A stretch of DNA of 64,000 nucleotides from Scylla paramamosain (taxonomy: Eukaryota > Arthropoda > Malacostraca > Decapoda > Portunidae). Below the pieces are notes generated by a model. The model had not been told where the DNA came from, ran no database searches, and worked only from the letters and a program-made list of their open reading frames with translations. The first letter of the stretch is position 1, and every line of letters starts with the position of its first letter. Of this stretch, positions 1 through 10,291 are shown piece after piece. The position numbers were made by a program, and so were the translations under genes. The DNA lies in assembly GCF_035594125.1 (NCBI RefSeq), contig NC_087192.1, positions 10,172,501 through 10,236,500 on the forward strand, written 5' to 3'.

Positions 1-299
1 TTCTCATATTTATAAAACAACATTTATTTTGAAGAAATATATTAGAAAGGTATGTTGTTTTGCATTTGTATGTATTGTACTTTAAACAGTCCACTATTTT
101 CTAGTTTGTTTCCTAAAGACATTTATTTATTTTCTTGATTTTTAGTTAGTTAGAAATGACATTCGAGTGTGCAGGAAGTTTTATATATTTTGAAGACAAG
201 TACCAATTTGTGATAATAAAAAAAAAAGTTTCCCGTAAGAAATATACCAGCTATTTGTTTTACGTGTGTTTTAAACTGAAGGGGATTTTGTTTCATATT

Positions 300-387
300 T
301 ACCAAACGTTTGTATATGAACGTGCGGCACTCGTGTTTGTGGGACGCGGGCCCGGTGTGGTTGTGGATACTGTGCTTTCGTGCTGCG
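300..387 (+). promoter_or_regulatory. Candidate CpG-rich promoter / non-coding first exon
   Basis: A short GC-rich, CpG-dense patch stands out in otherwise AT-rich DNA and ends in a good splice donor (G|GTAAGACT, GT at 388-389). The first coding exon of the snf-like gene at 11.8 kb begins at a splice acceptor, so that gene needs an upstream non-coding exon, and this is one place it could be. The distance is about 11.4 kb and crosses several transposons, so the link is inference only. It could equally belong to a different gene. Confidence 0.25.
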
Positions 388-434
388 GTAAGACTGCCCA
401 GGGAGACCACTCAGACATATCACGAGCATAAGTA

Positions 435-778
435 AGTTATAACAACCCTCCAGCCTCCAAATGAGTGTGGATGACGTGGTGAGTGGCGTAAGTAGCTGGG
501 GCCCTGCAGGGTACCAGCGGCTGTGGTGGCTTGTCTTGAAAATCAGTGTAAAATTAGAAAACTGCTGCTTGTTGTTTAGCCCAACATCTAGTGGAGAAAT
601 AAAAAGGTAAATTTATAATATTTCACCAATCTCTTTCTATTTCTGTGTTGTGGAAAATAGGCGCAGGCGATAAAATTGTCCCAGGGACAATTTTATCATA
701 GGCAGTCGTGAAAAATCGTTCCAGCGATAAAATTGCCCCATACTCCAATCGTTCATATACTGCAGAAAAAAAAAAAAA

Positions 779-783
<5 letters not shown>
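435..783. other. No gene seen
   Basis: No coding signal is visible. The stretch 660-740 contains imperfect inverted copies of a short segment around 'GCGATAAAATTG', probably the remains of a small repeat. An A-run at 765-782 leads into the (TA)n array. Confidence 0.5.

Positions 784-870
<87 letters not shown>
784..870. repeat. (TA)n microsatellite
   Basis: About 43 uninterrupted TA dinucleotides follow an A-rich run. The poly(YI) reading frames across it are artefacts of the repeat. Confidence 0.97.
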
Positions 871-875
<5 letters not shown>

Positions 876-1074
876 TTTCTTGATAAGTCTGTCCCTCCCC
901 CATTGCACCCCAATCCCCCTTAACCCGTCAAACAATTTTGGTGGCCTATATGGAATCGGGGGTTTGGGAGGGGGTGAAAAATAAGTGAAATAAGGGTGTT
1001 AAAAATCTAAGGAAATTTACCTTAATATTTCAAATTTCCCGAACCTATCCAAGCCCCTAGACTCCTCCCGCTTG

Positions 1075-1180
1075 GACGTTAATCTAACCTAGCATAACCT
1101 AACCTAACCGGTGGGGCTGCCTACCCCCCCTGGACTCACCCCCACCCCCTGCTAGGATGTTAACCTAACCTAGCATAAGC
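1075..1180. repeat. CCTAA-rich duplicated motif (telomere-like)
   Basis: Two short clusters of the pentamer CCTAA (near 1086-1108 and 1161-1178) sit in a locally duplicated context, each preceded by a C-rich segment with 'GACTC'. CCTAA/TTAGG is the usual arthropod telomere unit. The run is short and imperfect, so it may be a degenerate interstitial telomere tract or simply a simple-repeat family. Confidence 0.45.
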
Positions 1181-1942
1181 TAACCTAATAAGGGACCTCA
1201 AAAGTGATACCATTATGCCTTACCAGTGTGGTGTGGAGATTCTCAGGGTGATGGAGGTGGGTAAAGTCTGGTGGCTTCCTTAATAAACACATGGAACCTC
1301 TTCCTTACGTCTGTATATTGCATCCTAACCATTGCTAGTGCTAATATCTCACATTGTGACTTTTCCTGCAGAACACTGGCACTGTTTGCTTCACCCCCCC
1401 CTCCACTGGGTAGCCATATTCACAAATGACAGTGAGTCTATCAGAACACCTGACATGTCTCAAAAAGTCATAATTGGCAGCCTCAGGAATGGCCTCACGA
1501 GTGGCAGCGCATGATTGGAGGGATCAACTGTATAGATACCATGAAATATTAATATGCCACTATCCACAAATCCCAGTTATAAACAAAAGAAAATCATTTC
1601 CGTGTTTACTCTTGACTGATGTAGACCTCACTGGAATTAGAAAATATCAAATTTCTCCACACTCGGGAGTGCAATTACAGCCATACTAGACACATGCCCC
1701 AAATTTTTTTTTACATTTACAGCAAAGGTTACTGAACCCTTTTCCATGACATGAATTTCATGCTTGTATGTAACACAGACGTGATATCCAGATTAACCAT
1801 ACGAGTCCTGGTCATTTCTGCTGTAAGTCATTTAGGCCGTAACATCCAAACTGGCAAATGGCTGAATCGTATAATGGCTGAAACAACAGGCGGCCTAAAT
1901 CGTATGCTCCTTAAATGGCCGAAGACACTTAAGGCATGTAGG

Positions 1943-1945
<3 letters not shown>

Positions 1946-1980
<35 letters not shown>
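1946..1980. repeat. (GT)n microsatellite
   Basis: About 17 GT dinucleotides in an otherwise non-repetitive stretch. Confidence 0.95.
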
Positions 1981-1984
<4 letters not shown>

Positions 1985-2158
1985 AAGATTCATGAAATAC
2001 CAAACTCTATCGAAACCATGACCCAAACTCATGATAGGCCATTTGGTGACACTGTTGGGTACTTCTTGCCCCTGCCCTGTCCAGACAACGTGCCTTGAGA
2101 ATGAGCTCCACCATGCCTTGTGTGTATCAAAGTAATACAACGTAATCAGCATGCATTT

Positions 2159-2250
2159 CAGTGTGATGGATGTGACAAATGGCAACATCATGCTTGCGAC
2201 ACTGGTTTTTCCAGGCAACAGTATCTTGATATTGTCAACAGAGCTGCCTA
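2159..2250 (+). pseudogene. Remnant of Cys-rich transposon-associated domain
   Basis: The + strand reads QCDGCDKWQHHACDTG, then about 15 further codons to a stop. This resembles the short zinc-binding module (CxxCxxWQH...C) found in multi-copy arthropod proteins next to FLYWCH or transposase domains. A Ser/Thr-rich open stretch continues in another frame to about 2590. I see no splice sites or full domain that would make a working gene, so it is probably an old mobile-element fragment. The family assignment is by motif memory only. Confidence 0.35.
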
Positions 2251-2599
2251 GTTAGTATTGTTCTCAGTGTTCAGTTCCTGACAGTCACACCAGTGATGAT
2301 ATCACTTCTGGGATTCAGTCTAGCTTTTTATCTGCTCCACAACCTAATGCAGAAAGTTCTTCAATCTCGGTACCTGTGGGCGAAATGACCAAGCATGATC
2401 TGGACATGGACCTAGAACCAGAGAGTAATGCACATACAGATATGAATGCACAGGTGAGACAGAGATCTACAGTCATTTGCTTGAAGGAACGTTTAAGTAG
2501 AGTCGTAGACAGGAGTAATGTTGCACCTTACATAAGTTTTTGTTTACGATCTAGAATATGTCAACCTTTCAAAATTGTTTCAAATCTTATCTAAAGGTA

Positions 2600-2660
2600 C
2601 AGTAAAATCCCGCTTATCCGGCATCAACGGGACTGCCGACATGCCAGATACTTGAATAGA
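2600..2660 (+). mobile_element. pogo/Tigger-like terminal sequence
   Basis: After a TA dinucleotide comes CAGTAAAATCCCGCTTATCC, which has the CAGT...CGCTTATCCGG form typical of pogo/Tigger-type inverted-repeat ends. Only about 60-90 bp is present before LINE-B sequence begins, and no matching opposite end was found nearby. It is a fragment, or one end of an element broken by later insertion. Confidence 0.45.
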
Positions 2661-2679
2661 AGTGAAATTATGTCCACAA

Positions 2680-3129
2680 TCACCACCCTACATTGGTGGT
2701 GAGATGGCTTCCTAATTCCTTATGCCTGGCATTAAGGTCACCCATGATAACAGTCTGCTCTTCAAGGACATAATCAGGAAAATTTGCAACATTTAAGGCA
2801 CCAGCATGAATGTACATGTTTACAAAGTAAATAACTTCACCCAAGGTGTGGAAGCAAACAGTAATAAATTCAGTATCCTTGGTGACCCCCATTTCCCTGA
2901 AAGTAACCGGAATCTCATGTCTAATGTAAATAGCCATCCCCCGACTACTGCCGTCACCACAACTGAAGGTGTGGGAGGCATAACCTCGCAGCTCAGGCAC
3001 CCCTGGCCCTACCTCCTGTAAGGCAATAATGTCAGGCTTATGGAGAAGGACGTGAGAGTGTAAGTCAGTGAAGCGAGCATGTAGACTATTGACATTCCAT
3101 GTTAAGGTGCGGAAAGTCTTACCGTTCAT
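2680..3129 (-). pseudogene. LINE-B ORF2 N-terminus: apurinic-type endonuclease domain
   Basis: The 149-codon open stretch starts MNGKTFRTLTWNVNSL and shows the exonuclease-endonuclease-phosphatase signatures in order: WNVNSL, the catalytic-Glu motif ALQEV (near residue 38), and GDLNARH (near residue 131). In LINEs this domain nicks the target DNA for target-primed reverse transcription. The stop after 'TTNVGW' and the absence of downstream reverse transcriptase show truncation before the domain's last motif (S-D-H). Confidence 0.8.
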
Positions 3130-4731
3130 TGTGATGGTGTTTCACCCGGATCTTTAGGTCGTCCACGTCTCGTGTCAGGCAAGACATCTGCTCCACCAGA
3201 GTCTGCAGGGCTGACATCACATATCCCTGGTCTGGCTTGAGACTGGAAGGGGGGCGGAGCAGTGCCTCTAACTGCGGGTGACCAACATCCATTCACCGGT
3301 GGGATCCCCATCACGGTCTGCCTCAGGTGACTTGTCCTCTGAGACAGGGGAAGCAGGAGCCATCCCTGAGAGGCCCTGGGGTTGTTGCATGGCTCCTGTG
3401 ACTGGCTTGGTGGGGGCAGCCTTCCTCAGAGAGGGTGCAGCAGCACCCACACGCTGCCCTGCAGTATTGTCCTCTGCCTGGGGTGGGTCACACACACTCC
3501 CTGGTCCTGGTTAGCATCACTGACTGGACACGGGGTGGGGGCCACCAGGCACTGTTTGTTGCTGCTGCTTCTTAAAAGTGGCAAACTGATTGCTGAGGGC
3601 AGAGACCGTTTCAGAAAGATTGTCCACTTTAGCAGCTAGCACATTCACCACTGCCATGAGGTGCTGGGTGGAGTTAATGGCAGGCAGCTCCTGAATGCCC
3701 CTAAGCTTGGGCACTGTTGTGGCAGATGCAGAGGGCACTGTAGCAGTGTGCTGCAGCAGAGGCAGGAACATGACAGGTGTGGCGGAAGTGCCAGTGGTGG
3801 AGCAGGAAGGCTGGGGCAGGTGAGGGGCAGTAGACAAGAATGAATGCCTATTCGTCCAAGCGTTGGTCTGAGGAGGTGTAGCCTGGTGGAACATGAGTCT
3901 GGGCCGAGTCACCTCATCAGTGGCAGGCTCCCTTTGGGGCCAAGGCCTGACAGTGCAGAGGGTGGAGTGGGCGTTGTGATCACCCCCCTTGTTGCAGCAG
4001 CGAGGAGGGATTTTGGTGCCCTCCTTGATCTTGTCCAGGCACTGTACTGACTTGTGGGAACCAGCACAGTACCTACACCGAGGAGCAGACTGGCAACGCC
4101 ACACCTTGTGGCCCCAGCAACTGCAGTGGTGAGACAGGTCTGGCTCTGGCATGTACCGCTCCACATGCTGATGTCCAAGGCCCAGGAGATGCACTGGGCA
4201 CCTTTCCAGTCACCACGCCCAACAGGCACTCCATAACAACGCCCATGAAGCCTTCACTCACCAGGGTGGTGTAAAAGGAGGATTCAGCAGGCGGCGTCTT
4301 TGTCTGGAGTCTGGGGCAGGAGCGGAGGTGCGCCTAAGTGAAGGCTGGTCAGTAGTGGCAGTGTTCTGTTGACTGCCTTGGGTAGATGGTGCGGGACGAG
4401 GGTTCTCAACAATATCCATGTCTTCCAGGGAAGCTAAGCCATCTTCCACCACGAGAAGATCCTCGGCGGGCATGGTGCTTTGTCCTGCTGGGACGAGCAC
4501 ATGCCAACCACTCTTTGTTAAGAGGCCTGGGCAGGGTCGCTTGCTCTTGTTGTCTAAACTATCAAGGCCTCCTATTTGTTGTTGACAAATCGAGCCTACA
4601 CCTCCCTCAGTAGCCACTGAGTAGACGTGATCACTCAAAACCACTTCAGATTTCCGTTTTAGAGTGCAGCCACTCATGTAAATAAGTGGAGCGGAAAAAA
4701 CTCCGTCCTTCCGACACAGCGGGCAGGACAC
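2690..4731 (-). mobile_element. Non-LTR retrotransposon (LINE-B), ORF1 plus 5' part of ORF2
   Basis: Read on the minus strand, this contains a broken ORF1 (4,731 down to about 3,126) with a Pro/Ser-rich N-terminus and Cys/His knuckles, followed by an ORF2 that starts with an endonuclease domain. The element stops abruptly inside the endonuclease near 2,690, so its reverse transcriptase and 3' end are missing. LINEs normally lose their 5' end on insertion, so loss of the 3' part points to later deletion or breakage. ORF1 is split by at least two frame changes (near 4,258 and 3,500), so the copy is dead. Its right edge abuts LINE-A within about 10 bp. The architecture suits the Jockey/I/R1 groups; I cannot decide which. 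Confidence 0.75.
3126..4194 (-). pseudogene. LINE-B ORF1, Gag-like nucleic-acid-binding protein (broken)
   Basis: The minus-strand segment carries successive Cys/His motifs: SCWGHKVWRC, then CRYCAGSHKSVQC, a clean C-x2-C-x3-H-x4-C knuckle, then a Cys-Cys...His...Cys cluster. They are followed by a long Pro/Ser/Thr/Gln-rich tail. Such knuckles in LINE ORF1 proteins bind the element RNA and form the RNP. The reading frame shifts near 3,500-3,517 and continues in two more overlapping frames, ending at a TGA that overlaps the ORF2 ATG. It is not functional as read. Confidence 0.7.
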
Positions 4732-4736
4732 AACTG

Positions 4737-7178
4737 CATGACCTAGAGCAATTGGTGCAGCATCCTACTTGTATTAACGACCATCTTGAACATACGCCCA
4801 ACATTCTTGACCTTTTTCTGACCTCTAATCCTTCTGCTTATGCTGTCACCCTCTCTTCTCTGTTGGGCTCCTCTAACCACAATCTCATATCTGTATCTTG
4901 TCCTATCACTCCAATCCCTCCTCAGGATCCCCCTAAGCGAAGGTGCCTCTGGCATTTTGCCTCTACTAGTTGGGGGGGACCTGAGGAGGTATTTTGCTGA
5001 TTTTCCTTGGAATGACTACTGCTTCTGTGTCAGAGACCCATCTTTCTGTGCTGATCACATAATAGAGTTGATAGTGTCTTCTGGCATGGAGGTGTACATT
5101 CCTCACTCTTTTTCTCAACCTAAACATTCCAAACCTTGGTTCAACACAGCTTGTTCTCATGCAGTACATGATAGAGAGGTGGTCCACAAAAGGTACTTAA
5201 GCCTTCCATCACCAGAATCTCATGCACTTTATATTTCTGCCTGGGATCATGCCAAGTCTGTTCTCCAACTAGCCAAAAACTCCTTCATTAACAGAAAGTG
5301 TCAAAATCTTTCAAGATCTAACTCCCTTCATGACTTCTGGCATTTGGCCAAAAATATCTCCAATAACTTTGCTTCTTCTTTCCCTCCTTTATTTCAACCA
5401 GATGGCACCACTGCTATCACATCTATTTCTAAAGCTGAACTCTTCCCTCAAACCTTTGCTAAAAACTCTACCTTGGACGATTCTGGGCTTGTTCCTCCCT
5501 CTCCTCCACCCTCTAACTATTTCATACTACCTATTAAAATTCTTCATAATGATGTTTTCCATGCCCTTGCTGGCCTAAACCCTTGGAAGGTTTATGGACC
5601 TGATGGGGTCCTTCCTATTGTTCTCCAAAACTGTGCCTCTATGCTTGCACCTTGCCTAGTCAAACTCAGCTCTGTCTGTCAATATCTACCTTTCCTTCTT
5701 GCTGGAAGTTTGCCTACATTCAGCCTGTTCCTAAAAAGGGTGACCGTTCTTATCCCCCAAACTACTGTCCTATTGCTTTAATATCCTGCCTATCTAAAGT
5801 TTTTGAATCTATCCTCAACAGGAAGATTCTTAAACATCTATCACTTCACAACCTTCTATCTGATTGCCAGTATGGGTTCTGTTAAGGCCGCTCTACTGGT
5901 GATCTGGCTTTCCTTACTGAGTCTTGGTCATCCTCTTTTAGAGATTTTGGTGAAACTTTTGCTGTTGCCTTGGACATATCAAAAGCTTTTGATAGAGTCT
6001 GGTACAAAGCTTTGATTTCCAAACTACCCTCCTATGGCTTTTATCCTTCTCTTTCTGTAACTTCATCTAAAGTTTCCTTTCTGACCATTCTATAGCTGGT
6101 GTGGTAGACGGTCACTGCTCTTCTCCTAAATCTATTAACAGTGTTGTTCCTCAGGGTTCTGTCCTGTCACCCACTCTCTTCTTATTATTCATCAATGACC
6201 TTCTAAAACAAACTTCTTGTCCTATCCACTCCTACACTAACGATACCCCCCTGTACTTTTCAAAGTCTTTTTATAGACGTCCAACCCTTCAGGAAGTAAA
6301 CATTTCACACAGGGAAGCCACAGAATGCCTGACTTCTGATCTTTCTAAAATTTCTGATTGAGGCAGAGCAAACTTGGTATTGTTCAATGCCTCAAAAACT
6401 CAGTTCCTCCATCTATCAACTCGACACAATTTCCAGACAACTATCCCCTATTCTTCAATGATATTCAACTGTCCCCCTCTTCTACACTGAACATCCTTGG
6501 TCTGTCCTTTACTTATAATCTGATCTGAAAACTTCACATCTCATCTCTAGCTAAAAACAACTTCTATGAAGTTAGGCATTCTGAGATGTCTCTGCCAGTT
6601 TTTCTCAACCCCCCAGCTGCTAACTCTGTACAAGGGCCTCATCCATCCATGTACGGAGTATGCTCCACATGTCTGGGGGGTGGGTTTCCACTCATACTGC
6701 TCTTCTAGACAGGATGGAATCAAAAGCTTTTTGTCTCATCAACTCCTCTCCTCAAACTGACTGTCTTCAGCCTCTCTCTCATCTCTGCAATGTTGCATCT
6801 CTAGCTGTCTTCTACCCTTATTTTCATGCTAACTGCTCCTTTGATCTTGCTAACTGCATGCCTCCCCTCCTCCTGAAGCCTTGCTGCACAAGACTTTCTT
6901 CTTTCTCTCACCCCTATTCTGTCCATCTCTTAATTGCAAGAGTTAACCAGTATTCTCAATCATTCATCCCTTTCTCTGGTAAACTCTGAAACTCTGTATT
7001 TCCATCTTCCTATGACTTGAATTCCTTTGAGAAGAAAGTTTCAAGACACTTATCCTTCAACTTTTGACTACTGCTTTGGACCCTTTTATGGGACAGGCAT
7101 CTCAGTGGGCTTTTTTTATTTATTGGATTTTTGTTGCCCTTGGCCAGTGTCCCTCCTACATAAAAAAAAAAAAAAAAA
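4737..7178 (+). mobile_element. LINE-A copy 1: longest reverse-transcriptase copy
   Basis: A 5'-truncated non-LTR element on the + strand, beginning inside the endonuclease domain ([11 protein letters not shown]...; NHNLISV near 4,880) and running through the reverse transcriptase to a 3' untranslated region and an A16 tail at 7,161-7,178. RT landmarks include NYCPIALISCLSKVFE (near 5,760), ALDISKAFDRVW (near 5,970, now frame-broken), PQGSVLSPTLFLLFINDL (near 6,150) and a catalytic box eroded to YTND near 6,235. Several frameshifts and stops make it a pseudogene. It is the best reference for the other LINE-A copies here. The clade is probably CR1/Jockey-like, assigned from general RT appearance only. 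Confidence 0.85.
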
Positions 7179-7228
7179 CCTTAATGAACTGATGCAAGGT
7201 GTCTTTGTTAGTAGAAACTGGTTGTTCT

Positions 7229-7860
7229 CTAGTAATAACTGGAGAAGAACAAAGCACATGGGCTCCAGTTACTGCAGTAAATGGAGAGTAACTCGTCACA
7301 TTGGGTATCAAGTGGTAGCTGAGTAAAACTATACGCAAAGCATAAAACATTCTCTTTTTCAGCAAATATCGCTGACTTCAGAGAGTGATGATGATGATCA
7401 ACACCATTAGCTTTAGGATGGTAGCCAGTAACCCTCATATAATGAAAATTTATAACTGAAGGAAGCTCAGAAAATAGTTTGCTTTTAAACTGGGTACCTC
7501 TGTCTGTTACTACTTATAGTGGAACTCAGAAATGGGACATCCATCCAGCAACGAAAGCAATTGCAAGGGAGATAGAATTGGTGTCTATTAGAGGTGTAGC
7601 TTCTGTCCATATTGTTGCCCTGTCAATGCAAGTAGAGAGTATGGATAGTTGAGAAGAGTAGGAGGCAGTGATCCTGCTTTGTCTATATGTATGGTCTGAA
7701 AGTGATCAGTAGGAGCTGAAATGGGAAAGATAGGTGATATGGTGTGTTTATGGGTCTTAGCTTGTTGATATTTAATACATTTCTTCACAATATATTTTAC
7801 AAGTTTGTTCATGTAAGGCCAGAAATAACATTGCTTAACCTGTTTAGCAGTAGCCTTCAT
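7229..7860 (-). pseudogene. Integrase remnant of the gypsy-like element
   Basis: Minus strand 7,860-7,588 encodes the typical zinc-binding N-terminal region (CYFWPYMNKLVKYIVKKC, then CIKYQQ) and the start of the catalytic core (HFQTIHIDKAG, holding the first expected Asp). Minus strand 7,438-7,229 carries TGYHPKANG, the motif near the catalytic Glu in gypsy integrases. The two parts lie in different frames with stops between them. The enzyme would have inserted the cDNA copy; it is inactive here. Confidence 0.75.
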
Positions 7861-8099
7861 GCCAGGACAAGATAAGTCATGTAATGAATGGATATTTTCC
7901 CTGAGAGGAGGAGTAAATGGTCTAGGAGCATTAGCAGATGTGTCACATGAGAGAGTAAGATTAGGTGGTAAAGTATAACATGCTACTTAATTTGCCCTTG
8001 TAAGTCCCTAACTTAGTGTCATTCATCAGAGAATAATTTATGACACAAAAAATGTCAACCAAAATGGCACAAGTTGGTCATGATAGATAGTCTGCAACA

Positions 8100-8822
8100 T
8101 TGTTGTCTCCATGAATGTATTGTATTGATGACACATATTCAGAGATTAAAGAGAGCGGTCTTTGTTGTTTGTCAGACCAAATAAGTCAAAGGCTTTCCAT
8201 CTTAGGTAAAAATTCTCTGAGCATCTGAGAGTTTTTTTGCAATAAAATCCAAGAGGTATTAGTTTGGTATCTATAACATGGTAGAGAGCAGCACCTACAG
8301 CAAAATTTGAGCTGTCAGCCACAAATTGGTAATCAGTTACAGTCTGAGAGAGAAAGACAACAGGACAGTTGCTTAGGGATTACTTTAACTTGTTGAAGGA
8401 GTCCCTGCTTGTATTCATCCAGTTCTGTCAGGGGATAGGCAATGTTAGCAAAATTTGAAATCATTGGTCTGAAAAATTAAGCATTTCCATGAAACAACAC
8501 AAGCCAATTGAAGTTTGAGGCAATGGGAATTTTGAAATTGCAGTGATATTATTCTGAGGTGGACTAATTCTCTGTTAGCTGATGTCATAGCCCAGAAAAG
8601 GAAGTGAGGACTAGAAAATTCACACTGATCTAGAGACAGTCTTGCCAAAGTTGAAAGAACATTCTTGACATTGGTGGTATGTTCCACAGTCTTACTAGCA
8701 ACTAAGATGTCATCCAAGTAGGTGAAGGTGTTCTTAACATTAACCAATATAGTGTCAATAAAGCATTGAAATGTTGAACCTGCACTGTTAAGACAATAGA
8801 GCATAAACAAAAATTCAAACAT
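8100..8822 (-). pseudogene. Reverse transcriptase/RNase H remnant of the gypsy-like element
   Basis: Minus 8,822-8,445 reads AGSTFQCFIDTILVNV, then TYLDDILVAS, the RT palm with its catalytic D-D pair intact in this short stretch. Further downstream (about 8,340-8,110) lie VADSSNFAVGAAL, YCKKTL and QYIHGDNNVAD, the RNase H/connection signatures. The frame is interrupted between these segments. Confidence 0.75.
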
Positions 8823-9228
8823 GATTCAGCTGCAAGTAAACCTGTTCCCAAAATGAGATTTACTTCAGCAACAGTGAAGGTCCATGGAAAAGAACACCTA
8901 ATACGTCATATCCCCAGGTCTATTTCAACTTCCTCATAAGAGAGTATGGGTGTACCTGATACATTAGTAAGGGTAACTTCAGTTGGTCTCAGGAATAAGG
9001 ACAATGCTAATTCTTAAAATAGTAGTGAGAGTAATGAGCGAGTATCTATCAGAAATGGGTAAGTCTGCAACCAGTTATGGCACAGTAAGTGGCAATCCTA
9101 CAGTCACAAGTGATACCTTTACAGACTGCTCTTTTAGTTTCTTGACTGGTTGGTTTCTTAAACAAGGGAAGAGGAGAGTGAGGATCAGGTAAAATGTTAG
9201 ATGAAGTGAAAGAAGGTATACACCATTC

Positions 9229-9800
9229 TTAACATGATTTTGCCTTATTACCATAATAAAGCCAATATCTACACTCCTGAGGGCCGTGACCTTCATGAAA
9301 GATGCACACCCCAATGGGAATGTAAGTCTTGATGAACTGAGGAAGTGAAGTTGAAGTGAAGCCTCTATTACCACTGTTTCTATTCCAGCTCACATGCCTG
9401 GATCCTTGTCTACCTTCCACCATGGAAATATTTGCATTGTTCATGCTTGAGTTATTAGACCCATAGGCCAACAATGTCTCAGCTACATGAGCCAGTTCCT
9501 GAAGTATATTTTCTTCATGTCACTAGGAGAGGTTTGATGTTACTAGGTAATGCCTTAAAAAAAATTTTGTAAATTCATCATCCACCCCTAATTGTGCAGG
9601 TGTTTTACATAACTCCCTCAAGATTATGGAAGCCTTGTCACACATTATATTATTTTGATTCACAAGACCCTAAGTGGTAAATTTGGTAGTATGTAATGGA
9701 ATTTAGTACTTGAAACTGTAATACTGTTTTAGCAAGAACAAACTGTAATTCCAATATTGTAAACCAATGTGTTACTGAAATCTTGTCAAATGGTGGAGGC
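9229..9800 (-). pseudogene. gag remnant of the gypsy-like element
   Basis: The start is recognisable at about 9,795 on the minus strand (MPPPFDKISVTHWFTILE), with a broken capsid-like middle and, at 9,310-9,240, the modified knuckle CIFHEGHGPQEC. The HWF...LE start and the C-x2-H-x-G-H-G-P knuckle are common in gypsy-type gag proteins of crustaceans. Stops and frame changes lie in between. Confidence 0.55.
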
Positions 9801-10044
9801 ATAACAACAACAGCATGTCATGGATGTAAGAGTCTCAGGTGATGCACTAGGCGTAGTCTTATCCAGGTCCAATATGGTTCCAGGAAGTAAGGTTCCAAAT
9901 GAGATAAAGTAGAATTCCTGGATGAGTATATGGGTTGCCACGGAGTTGTCAGTCAGCCATGAACCGCCACTCACTGCAGGTGTCCTGTCCTGCTCAATAG
10001 TAGCACATCAGAGTCACAAGTTGTCGGCGGGCTGGTATATGGAA

Positions 10045-10248
10045 ACTTGTAGATGGTGCCACAAATGTTTTCGCTAGTGCAATACACCAGTTCCATTAGG
10101 TTGTTTAGCATGTTGACGCAAAAGTTAGGAGCCCATATTTGATGAAACAAGTATGCAGATGAGGTGTTTATAGTACCCATGCCAGCTGCTGACTGGTCAT
10201 GGAGCAATGTTTCAAGTGAGGAGTAGCTTGTGTTTGTGTTATTGGAAC
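10045..10248 (-). other. Possible coding exon of an unrecognised gene
   Basis: The minus strand has a good acceptor (a T-rich tract followed by GACAG at 10,255-10,249) and then about 67 open codons with ordinary protein composition, including SSAYLFHQIWAPNFCVNMLN and LMELVYCTSENICGTIYK. The frame runs on into sequence that looks like the leader of the gypsy-like element and stops at 9,971. I do not recognise the protein, and no partner exon or donor was found. It may be an exon interrupted by the retroelement, a piece carried by it, or chance. Confidence 0.3.
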
Positions 10249-10291
10249 CTGTCACAAAAAAAAGTCTTATTATAAAGATATATAAATGCAC

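Larger units (their letters stand above)
7190..9960 (-). mobile_element. Decayed Ty3/gypsy-like LTR retrotransposon
   Basis: Minus-strand order, reading down from about 9,960: a primer-binding-like leader, gag with a Cys/His knuckle, a protease trace (FLIDTRS near 9,050), reverse transcriptase (YLDD), RNase H, integrase zinc finger, and integrase C-terminal part. That gag-PR-RT-RH-IN order is the Ty3/gypsy type. Multiple stops and frameshifts occur throughout and no LTR pair was recognised. The left edge at about 7,185 abuts the A-tail of LINE-A copy 1, so the 3' end of the element is missing. Confidence 0.75.

Noticed and set aside
3278..4236. Several + strand frames of 60-85 codons opposite LINE-B ORF1
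   Set aside because: They are shadows of the GC-richer minus-strand ORF1; no domain on the + strand.
9971..10291. Full 106-codon minus-strand frame as one gene
   Set aside because: The 5' part (10,291-10,249) is pyrimidine-rich intron-like sequence and the 3' part is retroelement leader; only the middle is listed, as a tentative exon.
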